This document shows positions 16,930-25,874 of a stretch of 64,000 nt of DNA, piece by piece. The notes beneath the pieces are model-generated. The model searched no databases and was not told the DNA's origin. It was given only the letters and a program-made list of their open reading frames with translations. Origin of the DNA: Roseomonas indoligenes (GTDB lineage Bacteria > Pseudomonadota > Alphaproteobacteria > Acetobacterales > Acetobacteraceae); NCBI RefSeq assembly GCF_017813365.1, contig NZ_JAGIZA010000015.1, positions 62,001 to 126,000 of the forward strand, written 5' to 3'. How positions within the stretch are numbered: the first letter of the stretch is position 1; every line of letters starts with the position of its first letter. The position numbers were made by a program, and so were the translations under genes.

Positions 16930-19149
16930 ATGAAGTTCGACACCCCCGCCACCAATAACCCGATCGACCGGCTGAAGGTCGTCGGTAAGCCGACGGACCG
17001 CATCGACGGGCCGCGCAAGACCACGGGCATGGCGCCCTATGCCTATGAGCGGCACGACGTCGTGCCGAACCAGGCCTATGGCTTTGTCCTCGGTGCCGGC
17101 ATCGCCAAGGGGCGCGTCAACGCCATGGATACGGCGGCCGCGCGCCGGGCGCCGGGCGTGATCGCCATCGTCAGCACGCTCGACATGCCCCGGCTGGAGA
17201 AGGGGCAGACGAACGTCGCCGTCCTGTTCGGCGGGCCGGAGATCGACCATTACCACCAGGCCATCGCCGTGGTGGTGGCAGAGACCTTCGAGCAGGCACG
17301 CGACGCCGCGGCGATGATCCGTGTGGACTATGCCCGGGCCAAGGGCCGCTTCGACCTAGCCGCCGAGGCCGCGGGGGCACCCCTGGTCGGCGGCGATAGC
17401 GAGGAGGGCAGCGGTGCGCCGCCGGAGGATCGCGTCGGCGACTTCGAGGGCGCCTTCGCGGCGGCCCCGGTGAAGTTCGACGAGACCTACACCACCCCCG
17501 ACGAGAGCCATGCTGCCATGGAGCCGCACGCCTCCATCGCCGCCTGGGAGGGCGAGAAGCTCACCGTCTGGACCTCCAACCAGATGATCGCCTGGGGCAA
17601 GCGGGACTTGGCGAAGACGCTCGGCCTGAAGCCTGAGAACGTGCGGATCGACAGCCCCTTTGTCGGTGGCGGCTTCGGCGGCAAGCTGTTCCTGCGCGCC
17701 GATGCCGTGCTGGCGGCACTGGGCGCGAAGGCGGCGGGGCGGCCGGTGAAGCTGGCCCTCACCCGCCCGCTGATCGCCAACAACACCACCCACCGCCCGG
17801 CCACCATCCAGCGTGTCCGCCTCGGCGCGACGCGCGACGGCAAGATCACGGCCATCGCGCATGAGAGCACCTCCGGCAACCTGAAGGACGGCAAGCCCGA
17901 GACGGCGGTGTCGCAGACGAAGCTGCTCTATGCCGGCGCGAACCGCCTGACCGCCATGCGCCTGGCCGAGATGGACCTGCCGGAGGGCAATGCCATGCGC
18001 GCCCCCGGCGAGGCCCCGGGCCTGATGGCGCTGGAAGTCGCGATCGACGAGATGGCGGAGAAGCTGGGCATGGACCCGGTGGAGTTCCGCATCCTGAACG
18101 ACACGCAGGTGGACCCGGAGCACCCGGAGCGCCCCTTCTCACAGCGCCAGCTCGTCCAGTGCCTGCGGATGGGCGCGGAGCGCTTCGCCTGGGCCAACCG
18201 CAACGCGCGGCCCGGCACGCGGCGGGAAGGCCGCTGGCTCGTCGGCATGGGCGTGGCCGCCGGCTTCCGCAACAACCTGCTGACGAAGTCCGCGGCCCGC
18301 GTGCGGCTGGACAGCGCCGGAACCGTCACGGTCGAGACGGACATGACGGATATCGGCACGGGCAGCTACACCATCATTGCCCAGACGGCAGCGGAGATGA
18401 TGGGCGTGCCGCTGGAGAAGGTGGTCGTGAAGCTCGGCGACTCCGACTTCCCCGCCTCCGCCGGATCGGGCGGTCAGTGGGGCGCCAACAACTCCACCGC
18501 CGGCGTCTATGCCGCCTGCGTGAAGCTGCGGGAGCAGGTGGCGCAGAAGCTCGGCTTCAACTCGTCCGAGGCCGAGTTCGTGGACGGGCAGGTCCGGGCG
18601 GGCAACCGCAGCGCGCCGATCGCCGGGGCCGCCGGGCCGGACGGCATGGTGGCGGAGGACGTGATCGAGTACGGCGACCTCGCCAAGCGCTACCAGCAAT
18701 CCACCTTCGCCGGCCACTTCGTGGAGGTGGGCGTGGACGCGATGACGGGCGAGACCCGGGTGCGCCGCATGCTGGCCGTCTGTGCCGCGGGCCGGATCCT
18801 GAACCCGAAGTCGGCGCGCAGCCAGGTGATCGGCGCCATGACCATGGGCGTCGGCGCCGCGCTGAGCGAGGCGCTGGAGGTGGACACGCGCCACGGCTTC
18901 TTCGTCAACCACGACCTGGCCGGGTACGAGGTGCCGGTGCATGCCGACATCCCGCACCAGGAGGTGATCTTCCTGGACGAGGTGGACCCGGTCTCCTCCC
19001 CCATGAAGGCCAAGGGCGTGGGCGAGCTTGGCCTGTGCGGCGTGGGCGCGGCGGTGGCGAACGCCATCCACAACGCCACCGGCATCCGCGTGCGCGACTA
19101 CCCCATCGCGCTCGACAAGCTCATCGAGCGCCTGCCGGAGCCGGCCTGA
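16930..19149 (+). CDS. paoC: Aldehyde oxidoreductase, molybdopterin-binding subunit PaoC
   Basis: Catalytic molybdenum subunit, 739 residues, near the length of E. coli PaoC, whose opening it follows (KFDTPATNNPIDRLKVVGKP, then DRIDGPRKTTG). Cofactor segments include FVGGGFGGKLFLRAD and GSGGQWGANNSTAGV. The active-site glutamate is expected in VGELGLCGVGAAVANAI near the C-terminus. The cofactor in this family is molybdopterin cytosine dinucleotide. No PaoD-type chaperone is next to it. The operon ends at a strong hairpin. Confidence 0.94.
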   Translation: MKFDTPATNNPIDRLKVVGKPTDRIDGPRKTTGMAPYAYERHDVVPNQAYGFVLGAGIAKGRVNAMDTAAARRAPGVIAIVSTLDMPRLEKGQTNVAVLFGGPEIDHYHQAIAVVVAETFEQARDAAAMIRVDYARAKGRFDLAAEAAGAPLVGGDSEEGSGAPPEDRVGDFEGAFAAAPVKFDETYTTPDESHAAMEPHASIAAWEGEKLTVWTSNQMIAWGKRDLAKTLGLKPENVRIDSPFVGGGFGGKLFLRADAVLAALGAKAAGRPVKLALTRPLIANNTTHRPATIQRVRLGATRDGKITAIAHESTSGNLKDGKPETAVSQTKLLYAGANRLTAMRLAEMDLPEGNAMRAPGEAPGLMALEVAIDEMAEKLGMDPVEFRILNDTQVDPEHPERPFSQRQLVQCLRMGAERFAWANRNARPGTRREGRWLVGMGVAAGFRNNLLTKSAARVRLDSAGTVTVETDMTDIGTGSYTIIAQTAAEMMGVPLEKVVVKLGDSDFPASAGSGGQWGANNSTAGVYAACVKLREQVAQKLGFNSSEAEFVDGQVRAGNRSAPIAGAAGPDGMVAEDVIEYGDLAKRYQQSTFAGHFVEVGVDAMTGETRVRRMLAVCAAGRILNPKSARSQVIGAMTMGVGAALSEALEVDTRHGFFVNHDLAGYEVPVHADIPHQEVIFLDEVDPVSSPMKAKGVGELGLCGVGAAVANAIHNATGIRVRDYPIALDKLIERLPEPA

Positions 19150-19153
19150 CGGC

Positions 19154-19184
19154 CCGGGGGGAGGGGCACGACCCCTCCCCCCGG
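19154..19184. terminator. Bidirectional hairpin between paoC and the GDPD gene
   Basis: Perfect 13-bp inverted repeat CCGGGGGGAGGGG (19154-19166) / CCCCTCCCCCCGG (19172-19184) with loop CACGA. It lies between convergent genes, 5 bases after the paoC stop. It has no long T-run on either strand but is the only stable structure there. Confidence 0.75.
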
Positions 19185-19195
19185 TTGCCGCCCTG

Positions 19196-19395
19196 TCAGC
19201 CCATCAGCGTGTTCCAGTCCGACACACCGGACACGCCAAGGAGGTGGACGGCGCCGACCTGGAGGCCCGTGATCGTCTCCACCCCGGCAAGGAGGCCGCC
19301 CTCGATCACAAAGAGGTCGGCGCCCTGGCCGCCCGTCAGACGGTCGCTGCCCTGCAGGCCATAGACGACGTCATTACTGTTCGTGTGCCGCCATA
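19196..19395 (-). pseudogene. RTX-like C-terminal tail out of frame with the GDPD gene
   Basis: About 66 codons in another minus-strand frame encode HTNSNDVVYGLQGSDRLTGG, then QGADLFVIEGG and a short C-terminus ending SDWNTLMG. This is an RTX calcium-binding repeat with the tail expected at the end of a type I secreted protein. It continues directly from the GDPD frame near 19385-19395, where eight bases (ACACGAAC) separate the YGG and SNDVVYG codons; nine or six would restore one frame. It is best read as the lost tail of the upstream gene, by mutation or sequencing error. Confidence 0.65.
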
Positions 19396-20124
19396 GACGG
19401 TGTTGAAGCCCTCGGCGGAATCCACGTACTCGCGGGCCACGCGGGTGTTGTCGGAGTAGACGCCGTCCACGCCCATGTCGATGAGGCTCTGCAGCTCCTC
19501 GCCCGTGCCGGTATGGGTCCAGGCAGAGACCAACAGCCCCGCCGCGTGCGCCTTCGCGACGAGGTCGGCGGTGATGTAGGGCGTGTTGACGGAGATGGTG
19601 TCGGCCCACTTGGCGACGTTGGCGAGGTTCACGTTGCTGAAGTCGTAGTCGACATAGTCGATGGAGGTGCTGATGCCGGCCGCCGGGTAGAGCGTGTTCG
19701 CGAGGCGCTGCGTGGAGGCGATGTCGAAGGATGAGACGGAGATGTCCGCGTCATCGGTGATCCCGCGCGCCACCAGCAGGTCCACGAGCGCCTTGGGCAT
19801 GTCCAAGCCCTTGGCGGCGTGGGTGGCCGGGTTCTTCATCTCGATGCTGACCTTGATCTCGCGCCCCGTCTCCGCCTCCTTCGCGGCGACGAGGTCGAGG
19901 GCCTGGTTCAGCGTCATGGTTCCGGGGCTGGAGGCCATCAGCTTGGCATAGGTGGTGGAAGGGATGGTGCCCGTGTCGTGGGCGACGACCAGCACGCCGT
20001 CCGACGTCATCTGGATGCCGAACTCGGCCCAGTCCGCGCCCCAGTCCATGGCTGCGGCATGCGCCTCGGCGGAGTGGTCGGTGTAGGGATTCGTGCCGCG
20101 GTGGCCGAAGATCTCGAAGGTCAT
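19336..20124 (-). CDS. Glycerophosphodiester phosphodiesterase-like protein, frameshifted
   Basis: GDPD-family TIM barrel, 262 residues as read. GDPDs hydrolyse glycerophosphodiesters to sn-glycerol 3-phosphate. The first motif FGHRGTNPYTDHSAEA and the later VVAHDTGTI are present. In the metal-binding E-x-D motif the sequence reads WAEFGIQMTSDG, so a glycine (GGC) replaces the usual aspartate. After VYGGTRT the frame ends in MTSSMACRAATV, whereas the RTX continuation is found one frame over. No N-terminal signal peptide is present, as expected for a type I secretion substrate. Context with the DeoR regulator and ugp-like transporter suggests glycerophosphodiester use. Confidence 0.75.
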   Translation of the reverse strand: MTFEIFGHRGTNPYTDHSAEAHAAAMDWGADWAEFGIQMTSDGVLVVAHDTGTIPSTTYAKLMASSPGTMTLNQALDLVAAKEAETGREIKVSIEMKNPATHAAKGLDMPKALVDLLVARGITDDADISVSSFDIASTQRLANTLYPAAGISTSIDYVDYDFSNVNLANVAKWADTISVNTPYITADLVAKAHAAGLLVSAWTHTGTGEELQSLIDMGVDGVYSDNTRVAREYVDSAEGFNTVYGGTRTVMTSSMACRAATV

Positions 20125-20216
20125 GGGGTGTCTCGGGGCATGGCTGGCCGCCCGGCCGCGGGCGGCGGCCGGTTGCCGGGACGGGTGGGACTATCGGGTG
20201 GTGCGGAGGCGGGCGA

Positions 20217-21044
20217 TCAGGGGTGGGCCGGATCGCCCGCCAGGAGGGGCGGGCACTGCACGATCGCCGTGTCCGAATGCGCCAGCCGGTCGCGGATTGC
20301 CGGCGGCAGCTCCGCATCGCAGAAGACGGCGGAGACATCCTCGATCCGCCCGCCGCGCACATGCGCGGGGCGGCCGAACTTGGAGGCATCGAGCACGAGG
20401 AAGGTGCGGCGGGCGTGTCGCATCATCACCTCGCGGATCCGTACCTCCTCGCGCGAGTAGTCGAGCAGGGAGCCGTCCGCATCCACGCCGCCCACGCCGA
20501 AGACGGCGATGTCCACGCGGTAGGCGCCGAACAGCTCCTCCCCCGCCGGACCGCAGACGTCGAGGTCGCCGGTGCGGACCGCGCCGCCCGCGATCGCCAC
20601 CTCGAATTCCGGGTTCTGCGCCGCGGCCAGGGCCAGGGGCAGGTTGTTCGTCACGATCTTCAGCCCGCGATGGCCGGAGAGGCATTCCGCCACGACCTGC
20701 GGCGTGGTGCCGATGCCGAGGGAGACGCAGGCGCCGTCCGGCACGTGGCGCGCGACGGCCATGCCGATCTGCCGCTTCGCCGCGCGGTTCATCACCTGGC
20801 GGTCCCCGAAGCTCATGTTGCCGCCGCTATTGGAGGGGCAGGTAATGCCGCCGTGCAGGCGCCGCGCCACGCCCTGCTCGCAGAGGCCGTTGATGTCACG
20901 GCGTATGGTCTGGGTTGTCACGTCGAAATGCTGGGCGAGCTCGTCCACGCGCAGGAAATCCCGCGTCTTCAGCATCTCAGCGATCATCGCCTGCCGGCCC
21001 TGGGAGGCGACGCCGATGTTCATATGAAAGGTTGGCCTGTTCAT
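20217..21044 (-). CDS. DeoR/GlpR-family transcriptional regulator
   Basis: A 275-residue repressor-type protein. The N-terminal DeoR helix-turn-helix is RVDELAQHFDVTTQTIRRDI with LHGGI after it. The C-terminal sugar-phosphate sensor domain includes SLGIGTTPQVVAECL, IVTNNLPLALA and FGVGGVDADGSLLDYS. GlpR-type members respond to glycerol 3-phosphate. It is divergent from the ABC operon starting at 21310 and adjacent to the GDPD gene, so it probably controls both. The start at 21044 is uncertain; 21023 also fits. Confidence 0.87.
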   Translation of the reverse strand: MNRPTFHMNIGVASQGRQAMIAEMLKTRDFLRVDELAQHFDVTTQTIRRDINGLCEQGVARRLHGGITCPSNSGGNMSFGDRQVMNRAAKRQIGMAVARHVPDGACVSLGIGTTPQVVAECLSGHRGLKIVTNNLPLALAAAQNPEFEVAIAGGAVRTGDLDVCGPAGEELFGAYRVDIAVFGVGGVDADGSLLDYSREEVRIREVMMRHARRTFLVLDASKFGRPAHVRGGRIEDVSAVFCDAELPPAIRDRLAHSDTAIVQCPPLLAGDPAHP

Positions 21045-21263
21045 GCACGGCTTCTTAGGGCCGCTGTGCTTCAAAGACGTGACATGCCCGAGAAGGATTG
21101 GTGTTGTGCGCCGGGGAGGGTGGCGAATCCGGATTAACCGGGGCCACGAACGGCGAAATGCCTGATTCTGTTGAGATGACGCTTGCCTCGGGCCCGGATC
21201 TCATCCGGTGCAGGGCTCAGCCGGGCCGCTTGCCGGAATGCCCGCAGCTTCACAAAACCGACA

Positions 21264-21288
21264 TCGAAGCAACATTCATTCGAAGCAA
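21264..21288 (+). promoter_or_regulatory. Direct repeat upstream of ugpC, candidate DeoR operator
   Basis: TCGAAGCAA occurs at 21264-21272 and again at 21280-21288, a 16-base period, ending 21 bases before the ATPase start. DeoR-family regulators often bind direct repeats containing TTCG. The position between a DeoR-type gene and the operon it should control makes this a reasonable operator, but there is no direct evidence. Confidence 0.35.
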
Positions 21289-21309
21289 GCCGGGGATATC
21301 AGCCCGCCC

Positions 21310-22401
21310 ATGAACCCCACCGATCGCCAAGGGGCCACCATCCAGCTGGACGCCGTGCGCAAGCAGTTCGGCGACACGGTGGCTCTTCACGACATCACCC
21401 TTTCCGCCGCGCCCGGATCTCTCGTCGTGTTGCTCGGCCCTTCCGGCTGCGGCAAGTCCACCCTGCTGCGCGTGCTGGCGGGGCTGGAGGAGGCGACAGG
21501 GGGTGTCGTCCGCCTTGGTGGGCGCGACGTCACGGGGCTGCCGCCGGCGGCGCGTGGCATTTCCATGGTGTTCCAGTCCTACGCGCTGTTCCCGCATCTG
21601 AACGTGGCGGAGAACATCCTTTTCGGCCTGCGCGCGCGGAAGGTGGCGCGGGTGGAGCGGGATTCGCGGCTGGCGGGCACCGCGGCCATGATGGGCCTGA
21701 CCCCGCTTCTGGAACGGCGGCCCGGCCAGCTCTCCGGCGGGCAGCAGCAGCGCGTGGCGCTGGCCCGCGCCATCGTGGCGGAGGCGCCGGTCTGCCTCAT
21801 GGATGAGCCGCTCTCGAACCTCGATGCCAAGCTGCGGGCGGAGATGCGGCACGAGATCCGATCGCTTCAGCAGCGCCTGGGCCTGACCATGGTCTACGTC
21901 ACCCACGACCAGGTGGAGGCGATGAGCATGGCCGACCAAGTCGTGTTGATGCGTGACGGCCGTGTGGAACAGGACGCGACCCCCGCCGAGCTCTACGCCC
22001 GCCCCGCCACCGCCTTCGCCGCGGGCTTCATCGGCACGCCCCCCATGTCGCTGCTGCGGCTGGAGGCGGCACCCGGCGGCGCCTGCATCGCCGGCGCGCC
22101 GGAGCACGCCGTGGCCCCGGCCGAGGCCGCCGGCGCCCTGCTCGGCCTTCGCCCCGAGGATGTGGCGCCCACCGACGACCCCGGGCTGCCCGCCACCGTC
22201 AACAGCGCGGAGTTCCTGGGCGCAGAAACGGTGCTGCGCTGCGCGGTGGGGAGCGAGATGGTGCAGGCCCGCATCCCCGGCCACCACGTGATGACGCCCG
22301 GCAGCCCGATCCGACTGCGGCTGCCGCCACCCGCGCACCTCTTCGACCCCGCCACGGGCCGACGCCTGCCCCTGCCGGTCCATGCGCCCGCTTTCGCCTG
22401 A
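21310..22401 (+). CDS. ugpC: ABC transporter ATPase, UgpC/MalK type
   Basis: A 363-residue ATPase of the CUT1 importer class. Walker A is GPSGCGKSTLL, the signature is LSGGQQQRVALARA, and Walker B is VCLMDEPLSNLDAKLR, with VTHDQVEAMSMAD as the H-loop. The C-terminal third is the TOBE/regulatory domain (LLGLRPEDV). It is the first gene of an operon with one binding protein and two permeases. The DeoR/GlpR regulator and GDPD next door favour glycerol 3-phosphate, its diesters or a polyol as substrate; the sequence alone cannot fix this. Confidence 0.9.
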   Translation: MNPTDRQGATIQLDAVRKQFGDTVALHDITLSAAPGSLVVLLGPSGCGKSTLLRVLAGLEEATGGVVRLGGRDVTGLPPAARGISMVFQSYALFPHLNVAENILFGLRARKVARVERDSRLAGTAAMMGLTPLLERRPGQLSGGQQQRVALARAIVAEAPVCLMDEPLSNLDAKLRAEMRHEIRSLQQRLGLTMVYVTHDQVEAMSMADQVVLMRDGRVEQDATPAELYARPATAFAAGFIGTPPMSLLRLEAAPGGACIAGAPEHAVAPAEAAGALLGLRPEDVAPTDDPGLPATVNSAEFLGAETVLRCAVGSEMVQARIPGHHVMTPGSPIRLRLPPPAHLFDPATGRRLPLPVHAPAFA

Positions 22402-22420
22402 TCACGAGAGGACCAGAACC

Positions 22421-23704
22421 ATGCTGATCACCCGCCGCGCCGCCCTCGGCGCGCTCGCCGCCACGCCCGTGCTCGCCGCGCCCGCGGTTCGCGCCCAGGC
22501 GCCGGTGCAGATCACCTTCAACTACCCGGTGGCCGTGGGCGGGCCGATCACGAAGGTGATCGACGGCTATTGCGCCGATTTCGAGCGCGCGAACCCCGGC
22601 ATCCGCGTGCGCCCGGTCTATACCGGCACCTACCAGGACAGCATCACCAAGGCGCTGACGGCGGCCCGCGGCGGCGATGCCCCGCAGATGGCCTGCCTGC
22701 TCTCCACCGACATGTTCACCCTCATCGACGAGGGTGTGGTGGTGTCCTGGGACGAGCTGCCCGGCGCCGACAAGGGCTGGACCGGCGGCTTCTACCCCGG
22801 CTTCATGGAGAATAGCCGCACGGGCGGGAAGACCTGGGGCATCCCGTTCCAGCGCTCCACCATCGTGATGTACTACAACAAAGACGCTTTCCGTGAGGCG
22901 GGCCTGAACCCCGAGGTGGCGCCCGCGACCTGGGCGGAGCAGGTGAGCTTCGCGCAGAAGCTGACGAAGCGGCAGGGCGAGAACACCACGCAGTGGGGCA
23001 TCCAGATCCCCGGCAACGGCTTCGCCTACTGGATGTTCCAGGCGATGGCGACGCAGAACGACGTGCGCCTGATGAACGAGGCGGGCGACCGCACCTCCTT
23101 CGCCGACCCCAAGGCAATCGAGGCGGCGCAGTACTGGCTGGACCTCTCCACGAAGCACAAGGTGCAACCGCCGGGCATCGTTGAGTGGGGCACCACGCCG
23201 CGCGACTTCTTTGAGCGCAAGGTGGCGATGATGTGGACCACCACCGGCAACCTGACGAACGTGAAGACGAATGCCCCCTTCCCCTTCGGCGTGGCGATGC
23301 TGCCGGCCGGCCGCAAGCGCGGCAGCCCGACCGGCGGCGGCAACCTCTATGTCTTCAAATCCGCCAGCCCTGCCCAGCGCGAGGCGGCGGTGAAGTTCGC
23401 CCGCTTCCTGACGGAGCCGGAGCGCGCGGCGCAGTGGGGCATCGACACGGGCTACGTGGCCAGCAGCCCCGCCGCCTGGGAGACGCCGAAGATGAAAGAG
23501 TACGTGGCCGGCTTCCCCGCCGCCGCCGTAGCGCGCGACCAGCTGCCGCACGCGGTGGCCGAGCTCTCCACCCATGAGAACCAGCGCGTGACGAAGGCGC
23601 TGGAGGATGCGCTACAATCCGTGCTGACCAGCCGCGTGCAGCCGGCGGCGGCGCTGACCAAGGCGCAGGACGACGCCGAGCGCGTCCTGCGCAGCTACCG
23701 GTAA
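22421..23704 (+). CDS. ABC transporter substrate-binding protein, UgpB-like
   Basis: A 427-residue family-1 solute-binding protein. The signal peptide is ITRRAALGALAATPVLAAPA ending VRAQ. The mature part has the usual FNYPVAVGGPITKVIDGYC opening, YTGTYQDSITKAL, and WGIPFQRSTIVMYYNKDAF, similar to glycerol-3-phosphate binding proteins. GAGAGGAC precedes the ATG at 22421, 19 bases after ugpC. It delivers substrate to the two permeases that follow. Confidence 0.88.
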   Translation: MLITRRAALGALAATPVLAAPAVRAQAPVQITFNYPVAVGGPITKVIDGYCADFERANPGIRVRPVYTGTYQDSITKALTAARGGDAPQMACLLSTDMFTLIDEGVVVSWDELPGADKGWTGGFYPGFMENSRTGGKTWGIPFQRSTIVMYYNKDAFREAGLNPEVAPATWAEQVSFAQKLTKRQGENTTQWGIQIPGNGFAYWMFQAMATQNDVRLMNEAGDRTSFADPKAIEAAQYWLDLSTKHKVQPPGIVEWGTTPRDFFERKVAMMWTTTGNLTNVKTNAPFPFGVAMLPAGRKRGSPTGGGNLYVFKSASPAQREAAVKFARFLTEPERAAQWGIDTGYVASSPAAWETPKMKEYVAGFPAAAVARDQLPHAVAELSTHENQRVTKALEDALQSVLTSRVQPAAALTKAQDDAERVLRSYR

Positions 23705-23720
23705 GGGAGCCGCCGGGCCC

Positions 23721-24596
23721 ATGCGCGGACGCGCGACCCTTCACGCCTGGCTGATGCTGGGCCCGGCCATGGTGCTGCTGGTCGCCTTCACCCACTACCC
23801 GGTGGTGGCGACCTTCTGGCACTCCTTCTTCTCCACCCCGCGCGGGACGCGTCCTTCGCGCTTCGTGGGGGTGGAGAACTACGAGGTGCTGGCCGCCGAC
23901 CCGATCTTCTGGCAGGCGCTGACCAACAACCTGATCTACGCGCTGGGCACGGTGCCGATCTCCATCGCGCTGGCACTGGCCATGGCGCTGTGGGTGAACG
24001 GCCGCATCCTCGGGAAGGCGGCCCTGCGCGTGGCCTATTTCACGCCGACCGTGCTTCCGATGATCGCCGTCGCGAACCTCTGGCTGTTCTTCTACACGCC
24101 GGATTACGGGCTGGTGGACCGGCTCACCCGCTTCTTCCTGGGCTGGGGCGCCACGAACTGGATCGGCAGCCGGGAAACGGCGCTGGGCGCGATGATGGTC
24201 ATCGCTGTCTGGAAGGAAGCCGGGTTCTTCATGATCTTCTACCTGGCCGCGCTGCAGGCTATCCCGCCCGTGCTGTACGAGGCGGCGGCGGTGGAGGGTG
24301 CATCCCGCTGGGAGGTGTTCCGGCGCGTCACCCTGCCGTTGCTGGGCCCCACCACCCTGTTCATCGCGGTGAATGCGCTGATCAACGGCTTCCGGCTGGT
24401 GGACCACATCATCGTCATGACCAAGGGCGGCCCGGACAACGCCACCGCCCTTCTCCTGACCTACATCTACGAGGTCGGCTTCCGCTTCTGGGACACCGCG
24501 CAGGCCTCGGCGCTGACCATGGTGCTGCTGCTGCTCCTGATGCTGGTCGCCCTGGCGCAGTTCGCCTTCCTCGGCCGCCGGACACATTACCAATGA
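23721..24596 (+). CDS. ugpA: ABC transporter permease, UgpA type
   Basis: A 291-residue inner-membrane permease with about six helices (for example LMLGPAMVLLVAFTHYPVVA). The EAA loop that contacts the ATPase is YEAAAVEGASRWEVFRRVTL. GGGAG lies 10 bases upstream of the ATG. The stop codon overlaps the next permease start as ATGA. It is a MalF/UgpA-class subunit of the same importer. Confidence 0.9.
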   Translation: MRGRATLHAWLMLGPAMVLLVAFTHYPVVATFWHSFFSTPRGTRPSRFVGVENYEVLAADPIFWQALTNNLIYALGTVPISIALALAMALWVNGRILGKAALRVAYFTPTVLPMIAVANLWLFFYTPDYGLVDRLTRFFLGWGATNWIGSRETALGAMMVIAVWKEAGFFMIFYLAALQAIPPVLYEAAAVEGASRWEVFRRVTLPLLGPTTLFIAVNALINGFRLVDHIIVMTKGGPDNATALLLTYIYEVGFRFWDTAQASALTMVLLLLLMLVALAQFAFLGRRTHYQ

Positions 24597-25444
24597 GCGC
24601 GACGACCACCATACCGGCCGCGACGGCGCAGCCCCGCCTGCGCCTTGGCCTGTGGCTGGAGACGCTGGGTGCCTGGACCCTGGCGATCGTCTGGGCGGCG
24701 CCGCTGCTCTACGCCCTCTGGGCCGCCATCCACCCCACCGGCTACGCCACGCGCTTCGAGCTCTTCGCACCGCTGACGCTGGACAACTTTGCCGCCGCCT
24801 GGAACGCGGCGCCCTTCCCGCGCTACATGCTGAACAGCCTGCTGCTCGTGACCTTCGTCACGGGCGCGCAGTTTGTACTCGGCACGCTGGCCGCCTTCGT
24901 CTTCGCCCGCAGCACCTCGCGCCTGATGGGGCTGCTCTTCGCCGTGGTGCTGGTGCAGCTGATGATCATGCCGGACATGCTGATCGTCGAGAACTACCGC
25001 ACCATGCGCGCCCTTGGCCTGGTGGACACGGTGGTCGCCATCGGCCTGCCCTATATCGCCTCCGCCTTCGGCATCTTCCTGCTGCGCCAGACCTTCAAGC
25101 AGGTCCCACGGGAGCTGGAGGAGGCAGCGCGGGTGGAAGGTTGCGGCACCTTCGGCATCCTCTGGCGCGTCTATGTGCCGCTCGCCCGCCCGACCTATCT
25201 CGCCTATGGCCTCACCTCCGTCGCCTACCACTGGAACAACTTTCTCTGGCCGCTGGTGATCACCAACAGCGTGGAAACCCGGCCGGTAACCGTGGGGCTC
25301 GCCGTCTTCGCCTCCACCGATCAGGGCATCGACTGGCCCATCATCAGTGCGGCCACCCTCCTCACGGCCGCGCCCCTGCTGCTCGCCTTCCTGCTGTTCC
25401 AGCGGCAGTTCGTGCAATCCTTCATGCGCGCCGGGATTCGCTGA
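24593..25444 (+). CDS. ugpE: ABC transporter permease, UgpE type
   Basis: A 283-residue MalG/UgpE-class permease with six predicted helices. The EAA loop reads LEEAARVEGCGTFGILWRVY. The PLVITNSVETRPVTVGLAVF region and the C-terminal FLLFQRQFVQSFMRAGIR are typical of UgpE. It begins within the ugpA stop codon and is the last gene of the operon. A composite repeat follows. Confidence 0.9.
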   Translation: MSATTTIPAATAQPRLRLGLWLETLGAWTLAIVWAAPLLYALWAAIHPTGYATRFELFAPLTLDNFAAAWNAAPFPRYMLNSLLLVTFVTGAQFVLGTLAAFVFARSTSRLMGLLFAVVLVQLMIMPDMLIVENYRTMRALGLVDTVVAIGLPYIASAFGIFLLRQTFKQVPRELEEAARVEGCGTFGILWRVYVPLARPTYLAYGLTSVAYHWNNFLWPLVITNSVETRPVTVGLAVFASTDQGIDWPIISAATLLTAAPLLLAFLLFQRQFVQSFMRAGIR

Positions 25445-25461
25445 GCAATCCGGCTTGGGTG

Positions 25462-25745
25462 GTTCTCGTGGCCCCTGGGGGAGAGAAGGAATTCTCTTCC
25501 CCCTGAACCCCCCTCTCATCTCCCTCTATCGGGCTGCCGCGGGATGCTCGTCCGATGGCGCGCCTGAGGTCGATGACCCAGGCGACTGACAGCGCGGCCC
25601 GGACTGACGCGGATGTAGAATCCCTTGTGCTGCCCTCCGTCATCGTATCCGCGGCAGAGCCCGAAGCAGGTCCAGGAGCCTCAGGCTCCTGGTGGAGGGG
25701 CCAGGGAAGCAACGCCCCCTGGCGCAACGCGCACGGCCCCATACG
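25462..25745 (+). repeat. Dispersed composite hairpin element, copy B
   Basis: It fills most of the 430-base gap after ugpE. Module 1: GGGGGAGAGAA (25477-25487), GGAA loop, TTCTCTTCCCCC (25492-25503). Spacer: GGGCTGCCGCGGGATGCT. Module 2: CCTGAGGTC (25563-25571) / GACCCAGG (25575-25582), then CGACTGACA. Module 3: TCATCGTATCCGCGGCAG, GCAGGTCCAGG, and a 9-bp hairpin CCAGGAGCC (25672-25680) / GGCTCCTGG (25684-25692). It aligns along its whole length with the reverse complement of copy C. Confidence 0.78.
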
Positions 25746-25874
25746 GAGTGCGATCGGATCAACATAAGCTAATTCAACGTTCCGCCTGGGCACTGCGTTC
25801 CAGCAACGGTCCCGAGGCAGCGCAACCGTGCCCCCTCGCGCACCGTTCTGGCACCGCCTCCAAGGAGCTGCCGC

